Positions 5,439 to 12,966 of a stretch of 22,657 bases of DNA are shown here, in pieces. The position numbers were made by a program, and so were the translations under genes. Position 1 is the first letter of the stretch, and each line of letters opens with the position of its first letter. Source of the stretch: a virus; IMG/VR virus record IMGVR_UViG_3300044638_001602, positions 1-22,657 of that record; one strand, 5' to 3'. The notes beneath the pieces are model-generated. The model saw only the letters and a program-made list of their open reading frames with translations. It did not search any database and had not been told where the DNA came from.

Positions 5439-7559
5439 TTAAGTGAGATTCTTGCCCACATAATACATCATTACCTTTGAATCCCCTCTTACTCTACGCT
5501 GTTTTTCAAATCCTAAGGCTGTCAATATTGATCCAATACGTTGAAGGTTTAAGTGATTAAATTTAGTCTCAATCATAAGGTATTGCTGAATATCTGTGAG
5601 CGACATCCACTCACCATAATTGGCAGAGCTTCCAGTTGAGAGCTTCTTGTGGATCAGGTCCTCCTCTGGTGTGGAGTGCTTGAATGAAATAGTTGATTCA
5701 TTGAGCTCGGATATCTCATCCTGCAATATGCTGTAATCAAACCCACTGATGTACATGGCATACAGCTCACGCCACAGATCGGCCTTATTGCACTTATTGT
5801 AAAACTCTTTGTTAATATCAATTATGTGGATGGGTATCTGCCTCCTGTTCCCGGTTGGATCATTAAGTATCTGAGTTTCATTCGATGTGCCACAAAATAC
5901 AGCCAATCTTCTTAAGTCCACACTCACCCTGCCATAGGGCTCACGCACATTGATAAACTCTTTAGATGTCAATTCCTTGAGCCTCTTCTCCTCTTTCTTT
6001 GATTTACCGCCGTACTCATCATCAAGAATAATCAGCTTCTTGCACATGAGTATCTCATCATCTTTGCCTGCATCCATCTTTGACTCTGCGAATAAGTACC
6101 TGAGCTGCTTGGGTAACAGGTATCTAAACCAATGTGTTTTACCAGTGCCCTGTTTCTCACCTGAGAATATCAGCACCAAGGGTGAGTGATGGCCGTATGC
6201 TGATGCCACCACCGATACAAGCCACTTGAGCACCCATTTATCTGCATTAGGTGTATCAGTGTGAATGCTGCTTAATAGATATCTCACATTGGGAGCATCC
6301 TCACCTGTGTAAATATCCGACTCAAAGAAGTCATGAAGGGGATTGTAACTCTCGATCCTATTGGAGAAAATTATGGAAGTGATGAGGTCTTTTGTGGCCT
6401 CTTTAAAGATGGCCTTGCAGTCCAAAAAAATGGAGTTTAAATCGCTGTCATCAATGGGCCTGCCATCAAGTTCTACATTGCGAGTTATTAAGTTTTTGCT
6501 GAGGTTGTAAGTCTTTATAAATGCAGCAATATCAGCCGATACATTCTCACTTTTATACTTGATATCCTTTGATACTATCTCATTGACTACTATCTCAGAT
6601 TGATCGGTGCTCACTCCTGCAGCCTCAAGTGACTTAATGATGTCATTCGGCTCCATCCCTGCTGCCCTTTTAGACGAGGCGGCCCTTAAGAGCTCCTTGG
6701 TTTGCTCCGAATATACTTGGATGCCGTTTGCCTTGGCTAAATAATAAAGTGAGCCAATAGAGGACTTTTTTGATTTAGACTCAGAATGGTTATTTAAACA
6801 TGCAGTATACTGCTTATCGCAGTCGATTGAGTTATACTTGGAGGAGTGAGCTGATAAGGTGTGGAAGTAATCTCTTCCACTCTCACCAAATTCGGATACC
6901 AAGGCATAGGCTATCTGGAGCCAATCTGCATAATCTTCACATAGATTCAATCCTTTGCGGTCCATGGCCTCAATCATGGCATCGAAGTCCGTCTTAATCA
7001 CTGCCACCTTAGGCTGCTTGAGTTCCTTCTTTTTAGGTAGGTACTTCTTGAATAAGGCTGCCTTGGTATTGATAAACATCCAAGGATCATAAGATATGAA
7101 TCGGGCCCTGGACACATTCTTGCCGGACTGGTCCACTATAAGCTGATACTCATTGTACAGATAGGAGGCAATGCCGTTGAAAGCATCAAGGTGCCTGGTG
7201 CCATCAATACGCATGATCAGGCACAGCCCTTGGCCACTAATGGAGGTGAATGCAGCATAGATGTACGGATCCTCTTTGATGAGTTTCTTTGCCTCTTCTG
7301 GATTCTCGATGTCATCAATGTCGATGGCTATAAATCCAGAGTGTGCCCTGAGTGCCTCATCCTTACGATCCGAAAAAGAGCCACTCACTGTCACCAGTGG
7401 TGCTGATCTCTTCTTTTTATCTTTGATCTCTTTGGTGGCTGATGCCCGGACATCCAGAACAATGTCCTGCCACTTGCCCGATCTGACCCCTTCCAGAAAG
7501 GAGGTGAGTTCAATATCGGTGTCTTGCTTGTCGTAAATGTTGCTGTATTGTGATATCAT
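5439..7559 (-). CDS. Primase-helicase, BT4734-like N-terminus plus VirE/VapE-type ATPase
   Basis: 706 residues, the largest early protein. Residues about 20-170 resemble the BT4734-like/VirE N-terminal primase domain: GFIAIDIDD (D80, D82) supplies metal-binding aspartates and SISGQGL and SRARFISYDP are later conserved motifs. Residues about 190-285 look like a PriCT-2-type linker (YADWLQIAYAL, SIGSLYYLAKANG). The helicase-like ATPase has Walker A GEKQGTGKT (467-475), Walker B LIILDDE (509-515) and the VirE motif GTSNETQILND with NRRQIPIHI (about 557-579). It probably makes primers and unwinds DNA at the adjacent repeat region. It lies 14 bases after a VRR-NUC nuclease gene. No DNA polymerase is encoded nearby, so host polymerase recruitment is inferred. 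Confidence 0.9.
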   Translation of the reverse strand: MISQYSNIYDKQDTDIELTSFLEGVRSGKWQDIVLDVRASATKEIKDKKKRSAPLVTVSGSFSDRKDEALRAHSGFIAIDIDDIENPEEAKKLIKEDPYIYAAFTSISGQGLCLIMRIDGTRHLDAFNGIASYLYNEYQLIVDQSGKNVSRARFISYDPWMFINTKAALFKKYLPKKKELKQPKVAVIKTDFDAMIEAMDRKGLNLCEDYADWLQIAYALVSEFGESGRDYFHTLSAHSSKYNSIDCDKQYTACLNNHSESKSKKSSIGSLYYLAKANGIQVYSEQTKELLRAASSKRAAGMEPNDIIKSLEAAGVSTDQSEIVVNEIVSKDIKYKSENVSADIAAFIKTYNLSKNLITRNVELDGRPIDDSDLNSIFLDCKAIFKEATKDLITSIIFSNRIESYNPLHDFFESDIYTGEDAPNVRYLLSSIHTDTPNADKWVLKWLVSVVASAYGHHSPLVLIFSGEKQGTGKTHWFRYLLPKQLRYLFAESKMDAGKDDEILMCKKLIILDDEYGGKSKKEEKRLKELTSKEFINVREPYGRVSVDLRRLAVFCGTSNETQILNDPTGNRRQIPIHIIDINKEFYNKCNKADLWRELYAMYISGFDYSILQDEISELNESTISFKHSTPEEDLIHKKLSTGSSANYGEWMSLTDIQQYLMIETKFNHLNLQRIGSILTALGFEKQRRVRGDSKVMMYYVGKNLT

Positions 7560-7573
7560 GTGTCAAAAATAAA

Positions 7574-7972
7574 CTATTGGCCGCTCATGTAGGTGTCAAT
7601 TATTTCAATGCACTGATCGAGGCCAATGCCAAATGTGGCCCGATATCCGCACCGGTGCAGGCTGATCAACATATCATTCTGCCGCTGTAAGTGCTCATCA
7701 CTTTTGATGGTTCCATTTTTTTTGAATACTGCCACACCTTTCTTTTTGATCTCGATAAACAGGCCACAGAATTTGCCGTTAGGATAGCAGATAAACAAAT
7801 CAGGATATCCGGACCATGGATTCATGTACTTGTGCTGCTTGGCCTGGTACATGGACATCTTCATTCCGGCTGCAAAGTCAAAACGGTAAACCACATCCGG
7901 GTACTTGATCATCATGTAGTTTGAGATGGCCTCATAAATGTCGGACTCTCTGGCCCCTAAGATTTTTTTCAT
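7574..7972 (-). CDS. VRR-NUC domain nuclease
   Basis: 132 residues, the length of a stand-alone VRR-NUC (PD-(D/E)XK superfamily) protein. The active-site pattern is visible: GYPDLFIC supplies D58, LFIEIKKKG supplies E74 and K76, and a Gln-rich helix follows (HLQRQNDML, residues 94-102), with an N-terminal Glu at about 14. Phage members are thought to act as structure-specific or Holliday-junction-type nucleases in replication or repair. Its ATG overlaps the preceding stop (ATGA) and it precedes the primase-helicase gene, consistent with a joint replication/recombination role. The substrate is not determinable from sequence. Confidence 0.88.
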   Translation of the reverse strand: MKKILGARESDIYEAISNYMMIKYPDVVYRFDFAAGMKMSMYQAKQHKYMNPWSGYPDLFICYPNGKFCGLFIEIKKKGVAVFKKNGTIKSDEHLQRQNDMLISLHRCGYRATFGIGLDQCIEIIDTYMSGQ

Positions 7973-8181
7973 GATTCAATTCTTTTATCCATTGGTATAA
8001 AGTCCGATCCATTGCCATGTACTGTCTTAATGAAGTCAACCTCCACCTTAGCTGAGTTGATGATGGTCTGTGCCACATCAGTGATTGCCTTTGCTTTTTC
8101 GATCTCCATATCACCATCTTTGAGCATTTCGATAACTTCAAAAAGGTGATCTCTTAAGTGTTCAATTTTGTTCCTTGCCAT
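7969..8181 (-). CDS. Small helical phage protein
   Basis: 70 residues beginning MARNKIEHLRDHLFEVIEML. Two amphipathic helices are separated by KDGDM, followed by a third (AKAITDVAQTIINSAKVEVDFIK). This is the pattern of a small protein widely found in phage replication modules of Bacteroidota and other hosts, whose function is not established. The gene overlaps the HNH gene by 20 bases and the nuclease gene by 4. The overlapping frame at 7932-8141 lacks this pattern and was rejected. Confidence 0.72.
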   Translation of the reverse strand: MARNKIEHLRDHLFEVIEMLKDGDMEIEKAKAITDVAQTIINSAKVEVDFIKTVHGNGSDFIPMDKRIES

Positions 8182-8767
8182 GATTCTTGATTATTTTTTT
8201 GAGTTTACTTATTGTCTTAATTGCTGCCACCACAATCTTTGGATATCGGTGCAGGGTGTTATTTAGCATGTGCTGCTTACGGTCAATCAGATCCAGATTG
8301 TCAATGTCAAAGTTTGATTTATTGCCATCCTTGAATGTCACAATCTTGCCCTTTGGAATTTTGCCATGCTCCTCTTCATAGATTAGTACATGCAGCATCT
8401 TCCATGTTTTAGGCTCTGCCACCTTCATATAAGTGTACCCATCTGTGTCCACTCTGGTCCATCCCACCGGCTTGTGATTGTGGGGGAATTGCCCCTTTTG
8501 AAATTTAGTGTGGTTAGGGATTTTGGTGCCATCCATTTTCTTGCCCTTGTTCCAGGGTGCTTGGCCTTTCTTAAATCGATTGGGAGCACCTGCCTCTTTG
8601 ATAAAGGTACCATGTACCTGCTTCATGTACTCCTTTGACTTCTTTAGTCCAAGCTTAGTGGCTATCCTGTAAACCTTACCCACACTTATTCCAAGGTGTG
8701 CTGCAATGTCGGATGTTTTGGTGTTGGCATAGTGTTGCCTGATGTAATCATTTTGAGAAGTCTCCAT
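8162..8767 (-). CDS. HNH homing-type endonuclease with N-terminal HTH
   Basis: 201 residues. An N-terminal helix-turn-helix (about 8-42: TSDIAAHLGISVGKVYRIA) precedes a NUMOD3-like basic stretch (FKKGQAPWNKGKK at about 64-76, with a second similar unit FQKGQFPHNHKPVGW). The HNH_3-type core follows: LHVLIYEEEHGKIPKG, then FKDGNKSNFDIDNL. The order HTH, NUMOD-type motif, HNH is that of free-standing homing endonucleases, which cut specific DNA and promote their own spread. It overlaps both neighbours by exactly 20 bases. No intron or split gene is evident, so it appears free-standing. The tail is basic (KLKKIIKNHGK). Confidence 0.88.
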   Translation of the reverse strand: METSQNDYIRQHYANTKTSDIAAHLGISVGKVYRIATKLGLKKSKEYMKQVHGTFIKEAGAPNRFKKGQAPWNKGKKMDGTKIPNHTKFQKGQFPHNHKPVGWTRVDTDGYTYMKVAEPKTWKMLHVLIYEEEHGKIPKGKIVTFKDGNKSNFDIDNLDLIDRKQHMLNNTLHRYPKIVVAAIKTISKLKKIIKNHGKEQN

Positions 8768-9338
8768 CGAATTGATTTATAAATTTAGTGATTAGTCCAT
8801 AGGCGTGTTCAATCTCTTCTGCATTGTGCCGGTACAGGTAAAGGTCTTTCAGCTTGCCAGACCGCTTCACCTTTGGAGGCACCCCGATATAGTAAAAGTT
8901 CGCAGGGTCAAAGCCCATTATCATGCTGTACCACACTGCTTGCACATGATTAACGTGCTTGATCATATCTGCTGCAAAGGCCTCCACATTCTTGGCTGAG
9001 GTGGTCTTGACATCGGCAATGATCTGCATATCCTTCCAACAGATATCCATCATGCCCTTTGCCAGTACCTTCTTATCTGCAAAGGTGATCTCCGATACAA
9101 CAATCAATTCTTTGTCAGACTCATCAAAGAGCATGGATAGTAAAGGATGCTCATGAATGGCCTCATAGACCCTTTGTGAATCCTTTGTCATGTCATTGTA
9201 TGGTGTCTCCAAAAGTTGATAATGGAAGGAGGCCCCGGCATCCAGGGCACCCCTTGCATGGCTAATGTCACCGGTGTAGTGCCGCTTGATACGGCTTGCC
9301 GATATTGCCGGGTAGTTGATATACTCATCTCTGGTCAT
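8748..9338 (-). CDS. PD-(D/E)XK exonuclease (RecE/Exo VIII C-terminal type)
   Basis: 196 residues from the ATG at 9338 (MTRDEYINYPAISASRIKR), preferred over an ATG at 9362 because conserved sequence begins there. Visible motifs are GASFHYQLLETP (the Gly-x3-His-x3-Leu-Glu-x-Pro signature of the RecE-type nuclease), E83, KGMMDI with D98, and IIADVKTTS with D109 and K111, the core of PD-(D/E)XK. A Gln/Tyr helix follows (HVQAVWYSMIMG). These nucleases resect double-stranded ends to give single strands for annealing, normally beside an annealing protein; here the ssDNA-binding protein at 11116-11850 is in the same operon but no clear RecT/Erf gene is seen. Confidence 0.85.
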   Translation of the reverse strand: MTRDEYINYPAISASRIKRHYTGDISHARGALDAGASFHYQLLETPYNDMTKDSQRVYEAIHEHPLLSMLFDESDKELIVVSEITFADKKVLAKGMMDICWKDMQIIADVKTTSAKNVEAFAADMIKHVNHVQAVWYSMIMGFDPANFYYIGVPPKVKRSGKLKDLYLYRHNAEEIEHAYGLITKFINQFDGDFSK

Positions 9339-9531
9339 AAACAAATTTATAATATTGTTCACCTAACTGTAAGCCATCCAGTGCACCCTCATTAAAGGCC
9401 TGCACAATCTGCTCCTTCTCCATCTTTTTGGCCACTTCAAATAGGCCTTTTAATGGTGTCAATTCATTGCCAAATAAGAAGCTCAATTTCTGCTCCATCC
9501 ATTCCACTGCTGTATCTTTATTCTCCATCAT
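9325..9531 (-). CDS. Small helical protein, ME-x-x-QI family member 2
   Basis: 68 residues with the central pattern VAKKMEKEQIVQAFNEGALDG and LGEQYYKFVY at the end. This is the clearest of three related genes in the window; the Glu-Gln-Tyr-Tyr motif and the MEK-x-QI helix are typical of small Bacteroidota-phage proteins of unknown role. The ATG overlaps the preceding stop and its end overlaps the exonuclease gene start by 14 bases. No DNA-binding or catalytic motif is evident. Confidence 0.72.
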   Translation of the reverse strand: MMENKDTAVEWMEQKLSFLFGNELTPLKGLFEVAKKMEKEQIVQAFNEGALDGLQLGEQYYKFVYDQR

Positions 9532-9722
9532 AACAATTCCGGTTTAATTGCGACTTGCATTTTTTGCTCTTCTAAAAAATCGGCTAATGATTCATTTAAT
9601 GGCAGCCACTTAAGCCACTTATCGTTATTATCATAGATGCCTACTCTGGTAATCTTGATATGCTTGCCAAATTTATCAGGCTCAAGGCTGATTGTTTTTA
9701 TTTTGATATATCCTTCTATCAT
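9528..9722 (-). CDS. Hypothetical small beta-rich protein
   Basis: 64 residues with N-terminal strands (YIKIKTISL, IKITRVGIYD) and a C-terminal helix (SLADFLEEQKMQVAI). A NDKWLKWLPLNES stretch is Trp-rich. No family is recognised. Its start overlaps the previous stop by 4 bases and its stop overlaps the next ATG by 4, so it fits an operon of tightly coupled small genes between the HTH gene and the exonuclease gene. Confidence 0.6.
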   Translation of the reverse strand: MIEGYIKIKTISLEPDKFGKHIKITRVGIYDNNDKWLKWLPLNESLADFLEEQKMQVAIKPELL

Positions 9723-10057
9723 AATTCAAATAATTTTTTTTTATGATACATTTCATTATAATAATGATTATCATCATTAAAATGATTAAAATTATCAATA
9801 CCTCCTTGATAATTACAGGCACCAGCGTCATGAGCACTCATTATCTGATTTCTTTCTATTTCCAGATATTTATAAAAATTATTTACGAATTTCCGGCCTT
9901 TTTCAGTGTAAACATCAAATAATAATGGATCAAATTCTTTTAGATCAGTCATTAACCGCATCACTGCTGTCATATTTTCCCTCTCATTTTCTGCCGCCTC
10001 AATGGCAGCCTTGGCCGATTCAAGAATAGCCTTGATTGATACTGTACGTGTTTTCAT
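9719..10057 (-). CDS. Hypothetical helical protein, ME-x-x-QI family member 3
   Basis: 112 residues from the ATG at 10057 (MKTRTVSIKAILESAKAA). The upstream extension to 10162 overlaps the HTH gene by 74 bases and has poor composition, so it is rejected. The first half is helical and charged (AAIEAAENERENMTAVMRLM). The second half contains LEIERNQIMSAHDAGA and then NHYYNEMY, matching the pattern in the genes at 4353-4577 and 9325-9531. The 3' end is very rich in AT and in His/Asn/Asp codons. Function unknown. Confidence 0.65.
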   Translation of the reverse strand: MKTRTVSIKAILESAKAAIEAAENERENMTAVMRLMTDLKEFDPLLFDVYTEKGRKFVNNFYKYLEIERNQIMSAHDAGACNYQGGIDNFNHFNDDNHYYNEMYHKKKLFEL

Positions 10058-10088
10058 ATTTCTTACAAAGTGTTTGATGGTTATGGTA

Positions 10089-10382
10089 TTATAATATGAT
10101 TTGATTAGGATTTGATAAGGCTTCCATGACCTCAACACGTTTAAAGTAGATGCGCTTCCCAACCTTGTATGGTTTCAGGATGTCGGACTTACACCATTCG
10201 TGAATGGTCACCAGTGATATATCAAATAATTTTGCAACTTCCTTCCTTGTCATTAAATCCTTCGTGGGTTCGGATGGAGGTTCAACCTGACGATTTAACG
10301 TCTTTAATTCTTGCCTTACGGCTTGTGCAATTAGATTAGCCAATTCCGTTGGCGTAGTCTGAATGAAATTAATTGTTTCCAT
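10089..10382 (-). CDS. Excisionase-type HTH (MerR-like HTH_17) protein
   Basis: 97 residues. The C-terminal half has the classical helix-turn-helix of the excisionase/HTH_17 group: DLMTRKEVAKLFDISLVTIHEWCK followed by a wing LKPYKVGKRIYFKRVEVMEAL. The N-terminal half (about 1-40) is a helix with many Gln and Arg. Such proteins bind DNA as excisionases, repressors or plasmid/phage replication regulators; no integrase is present in the window, so an excision role is not supported and a regulator of the early operon is equally likely. The start lies one base after the previous stop. Confidence 0.82.
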   Translation of the reverse strand: METINFIQTTPTELANLIAQAVRQELKTLNRQVEPPSEPTKDLMTRKEVAKLFDISLVTIHEWCKSDILKPYKVGKRIYFKRVEVMEALSNPNQIIL

Positions 10383-10383
10383 G

Positions 10384-11043
10384 TCATCTTATTGATTGAG
10401 ATTTAACTTCGATTAATTCAATACCTGCAATGGCATCCACACCGCACACCTTCATGGCAGCAGGTAGGTTTTTTAAAAGGTCCTCTGGTGCTAATTTACC
10501 GGATTGAAACAGCACAGCCAAGACAGCACCCCACTGCACCTCACCATTGATCTGTGCCTTAATGGTGGTTCTGATATTGGCAGTCTTAGGGATGTCCACT
10601 GATGTGGCAAAGAGCTGATCTGTGAATGAGGCCATGATGTCTGACACTGATTGAGCCTGCTTAAGTGCGGCCTCTGCCTCGGCTTTTATTTTGGCCTCTG
10701 CTTCACGTTTGATACGTTCCTGCACATTGTGGTATTCAATCATCTTGGCCTTGGTGGTCTGGATAAATTGCAGCATGGGATCAATGGTCTCCTGCTCAAT
10801 TTTCATGACCTCTTTTTTATAGATGTCCAATGGAGCTGTGACCTGTTTGCGTGAAGATTCAATGTACTTGATCACATCATTCACAAGCTTGATGGTATAG
10901 GCCATCTGGTTGTATGTCTCCTGATTATAGACTGTCTCATCTTTATGGCTGTGAATTAGGGCCTGTGCATGGAGCACTTGTGGATCATTTATCGCTTGAT
11001 AGATTTTTTCTACCGGTATAGTGATTTTTGAAATTGCATTCAT
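10384..11043 (-). CDS. DUF1351-like coiled-coil recombination-module protein
   Basis: 219 residues. Residues about 45-125 form a long charged helical region (YIESSRKQVTAPLDIYKKEV ... IEYHNVQERIKREAEAKIK), with TAPLD near the front, then a strand-rich C-terminal domain ending EVKSQSIR. The helical N-terminal half with a Lys-x-x-Pro-Leu region resembles DUF1351 proteins that are usually encoded beside phage single-strand annealing or SSB genes, which matches the neighbour at 11116-11850. The exact function of the family is not established. It is preceded by a hairpin at 11073-11106. Confidence 0.65.
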   Translation of the reverse strand: MNAISKITIPVEKIYQAINDPQVLHAQALIHSHKDETVYNQETYNQMAYTIKLVNDVIKYIESSRKQVTAPLDIYKKEVMKIEQETIDPMLQFIQTTKAKMIEYHNVQERIKREAEAKIKAEAEAALKQAQSVSDIMASFTDQLFATSVDIPKTANIRTTIKAQINGEVQWGAVLAVLFQSGKLAPEDLLKNLPAAMKVCGVDAIAGIELIEVKSQSIR

Positions 11044-11072
11044 ATCTTTGAGAGTTGCTTTGTTTGTGATTT

Positions 11073-11106
11073 AAAAGGGAGGCTTTGTCATGGGCCTCCC
11101 TTTTTT
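11073..11106 (-). terminator. Hairpin terminator between the SSB-like and DUF1351-like genes
   Basis: AAAAGGGAGGC (11073-11083) pairs with GCCTCCCTTTT (11094-11104) around a 10-base loop, an 11-bp stem with a GC core and AT ends. On the minus strand the stem is followed by TTTTAAAT, a short U-run, so it would be a partial rather than strong terminator; on the plus strand six Ts follow. As the downstream gene is co-oriented, it may lower expression of distal genes. Confidence 0.65.
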
Positions 11107-11115
11107 ATTGGTTAA

Positions 11116-11850
11116 TTAGAAAGGTAAACCTGTTGAATCTGATGTGCCAAATAAATCATCCAGATCAGAGGCATCTTGGTTCAATGTGGATTTACTCACA
11201 TAAGGACTGCCCACCTTTGGCACCTCAGCAGGTACCACATTATTGGCAAGGCCAGTTCCAAAATGCTGTGCCGGTGTCACCTTAGTGGCTGCATTTAATC
11301 GGGCAGCCCACTCATCAGACTTGCAAATGTCCTCTTGAATGAATGATGGCAGCTTATTAAATACCTCCTCATCGTGTTCTGTGGTGTCATAACATAGTGC
11401 CTCATTAATCTGCTCGGGGCACTCCATGCCTTTGGGCAATGGTGATATGCTCATGATGTTTACAAAGGTGCGGCCATCGGCCAAGGTATTGTGTGATAGG
11501 TTTAGCATGGCAGGCTTGCTGATTAGCTTGAACAGGTCAAGATCGGAGGCCTGCTTGTCATTCATTTTTTTGCCAATCCATGCCTCAATAAATTTTCTCA
11601 TAATTGACTTGTCAGACATTGACAAATTCATTAAGGTCTTAGCAATGAATGGCTGCTCACCTTTTTCTTCTGAGAAAACGGTTAATTCATTGGGCAGCTC
11701 AAAAACGAATTGAACTTTTCTTTTCTTGTTCTGCCACTTCTCGTCAAAGGTGGTACCCTTGTCAATGATTTGGATGCAACGTGCTACGTGCGTTCCTTCT
11801 GGTGCGAGCTGTTTTGTACCGGTGCCACCGGTGCTGATTGGAGCTTTCAT
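11116..11850 (-). CDS. Single-stranded DNA-binding protein, phage DUF669-like
   Basis: 244 residues. The N-terminal half starts with LAPEGTHVARCIQIIDKGT, the pattern seen in phage DUF669-like ssDNA-binding proteins, and continues with strands QFVFELP, TLMNLSMS and a helix-rich insertion. The C-terminal tail (about 195-244) is disordered-looking, acidic and ends DLDDLFGTSDSTGLPF; an acidic tail tipped with Leu/Pro/Phe is how SSBs recruit partner proteins, although the bacterial end is DIPF. It would coat single strands made by the exonuclease and the primase-helicase in the same operon. I have not seen an OB-fold directly, so the call rests on the family pattern, tail and context. Confidence 0.75.
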   Translation of the reverse strand: MKAPISTGGTGTKQLAPEGTHVARCIQIIDKGTTFDEKWQNKKRKVQFVFELPNELTVFSEEKGEQPFIAKTLMNLSMSDKSIMRKFIEAWIGKKMNDKQASDLDLFKLISKPAMLNLSHNTLADGRTFVNIMSISPLPKGMECPEQINEALCYDTTEHDEEVFNKLPSFIQEDICKSDEWAARLNAATKVTPAQHFGTGLANNVVPAEVPKVGSPYVSKSTLNQDASDLDDLFGTSDSTGLPF

Positions 11851-11870
11851 AAATATAAAGGATTAAAAAG

Positions 11871-12164
11871 TTACGCTTGTAAGGCCTCAAGTACGCCTTG
11901 ATGTACAGCCTCCACTGCAAAGGTGTAGGCATGGTGAAACTCTTCTATTGTTGAAGGGTTAAAAATACGGATGTCGTAAGGCACCCCATGTTCTTGCTCT
12001 CTGTTGAACTGTCTTGCAAGCTGTGCCGATTTAGAATCGTACCGCACATGAATACCTTTGCGAGGGCCATCATTGATGATTATGGTCAATATACCTGCGA
12101 GGTGATCATAATGGAAAAACTCAGTGCCCTCCAAATTTTTGAATAATGTTACTGCTTTTGTCAT
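11871..12164 (-). CDS. Hypothetical first gene of the early operon
   Basis: 97 residues. The N-terminal half is a beta meander (TLFKNLEGTEFFHYDHL, GILTIIINDG, GIHVRYDS) and the second half is helical and His-rich (FHHAYTFAVEAVHQGVLEAL). No family recognised. It is the first gene downstream of the promoter at 12191-12222, so it is expected to be among the earliest and most strongly expressed; the 5' leader would be about 20 bases. Early-operon first genes often act on the host, but nothing here shows that. Confidence 0.65.
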   Translation of the reverse strand: MTKAVTLFKNLEGTEFFHYDHLAGILTIIINDGPRKGIHVRYDSKSAQLARQFNREQEHGVPYDIRIFNPSTIEEFHHAYTFAVEAVHQGVLEALQA

Positions 12165-12190
12165 GATTTTGTGTGTTTGAATTTGTTTGA

Positions 12191-12222
12191 CAAATGTATG
12201 GTATTCCTTTTGATTTTGTCAA
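12191..12222 (-). promoter_or_regulatory. Bacteroidota-type promoter for the early operon
   Basis: On the minus strand, TTG (12222-12220) is followed after 21 bases by TACATTTG (12198-12191), which matches the -7 consensus TAnnTTTG. The spacing from a TTTG/TTG -33 element is the reported 19-21 bases. The first gene starts 27 bases further on. It sits in the 112-base gap 12165-12276, which also separates the lysis block from the replication block. Confidence 0.7.
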
Positions 12223-12276
12223 GTAAAATCTATTAACAAAATGTAAACAATTAATAATCAGCACAATATTTTTGTT

Positions 12277-12966
12277 TTAAGGTGCGGCCACTGCCAATCC
12301 AAACCCAATCAGGGCCCCCACTCCAATCTTAAAGCCAGTCGTTTGGTGCCACTTTGGCGGCTTCCTTACCACAAAATTACTCATCGATGTGATCTGCACA
12401 TTGGGATTGTCAACCTTTATCCTTACCACCGGATCGGACACTTTAAATAATTTGTTTATTAGCCCCTTTCTTATCGTATCTCCAATGGCTACGGTGTAAG
12501 ATGTCGGAATAATTAAAGAGTCAATCTGGAGCCTCCCTAAACGGGTAATCTCGCCCCCCATTGTGAAGTGTTTATCCTTCTTATAAAAGGGCCTTGGTAG
12601 TTTAAGGTGAGGAAAGGAGTCGATGTACACCGGTTCGGCCAGTTGAATCTCAGTCTTTACCACTGTTTTAGTTCGGTACTTTACCACCTCAGTTGGTTTG
12701 TACATCTCCATGTCTTTGATCTCTTTAGTCAGGGCAGCCTCAAGCCTATCAGATTGCACAATCTTTACAGCTTGGCTCACCAGTGTGGCAGAGTCCTTGG
12801 CAATTCGGCTCACCAATTTATCTTTATACTCAATCATGGTGCTAAGATCGGACAGGGCAGCCTGCTCATCTCGGCAAGATTTGAAGTTTATCAGCAGTAA
12901 AATCAGAATTACCACACCATAGATGGCATGGTGCTTTAAAGAGTCAAATTGATAGGTCTTGGACAT
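12277..12966 (-). CDS. Membrane-anchored coiled-coil protein, spanin-like candidate
   Basis: 229 residues. A single N-terminal membrane helix (about 14-28, AIYGVVILILLLINF) is followed by a charged helical stretch (about 33-95) with heptad-like spacing (AALSDLSTMIEYKDKLVSRIA), a Thr/Val/Lys-rich segment (EVVKYRTKTVVKTEIQL), and a hydrophobic Gly-rich C-terminus (about 211-229). An inner-membrane anchor with a long periplasmic coiled coil is the layout of an i-spanin, and the gene lies in the lysis/membrane block after endolysin and holin. Other phage membrane proteins have the same shape, so this is a tentative call. A perfect hairpin lies just upstream of the start. Confidence 0.6.
   Translation of the reverse strand: MSKTYQFDSLKHHAIYGVVILILLLINFKSCRDEQAALSDLSTMIEYKDKLVSRIAKDSATLVSQAVKIVQSDRLEAALTKEIKDMEMYKPTEVVKYRTKTVVKTEIQLAEPVYIDSFPHLKLPRPFYKKDKHFTMGGEITRLGRLQIDSLIIPTSYTVAIGDTIRKGLINKLFKVSDPVVRIKVDNPNVQITSMSNFVVRKPPKWHQTTGFKIGVGALIGFGLAVAAP

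Noticed and set aside
7932-8141. Open frame of 69 codons overlapping the VRR-NUC start
   Set aside because: Shadow of the 7969-8181 gene; Trp/Arg/Ser-rich with no pattern.
9725-9800. Possible repeat region rich in ATT/ATC
   Set aside because: It is low-complexity coding sequence for an Asn/His/Asp-rich tail, with no conserved repeat unit.
10058-10162. N-terminal extension of the gene ending at 9719
   Set aside because: It overlaps the HTH gene by 74 bases and lacks the compositional character of the rest of the protein.
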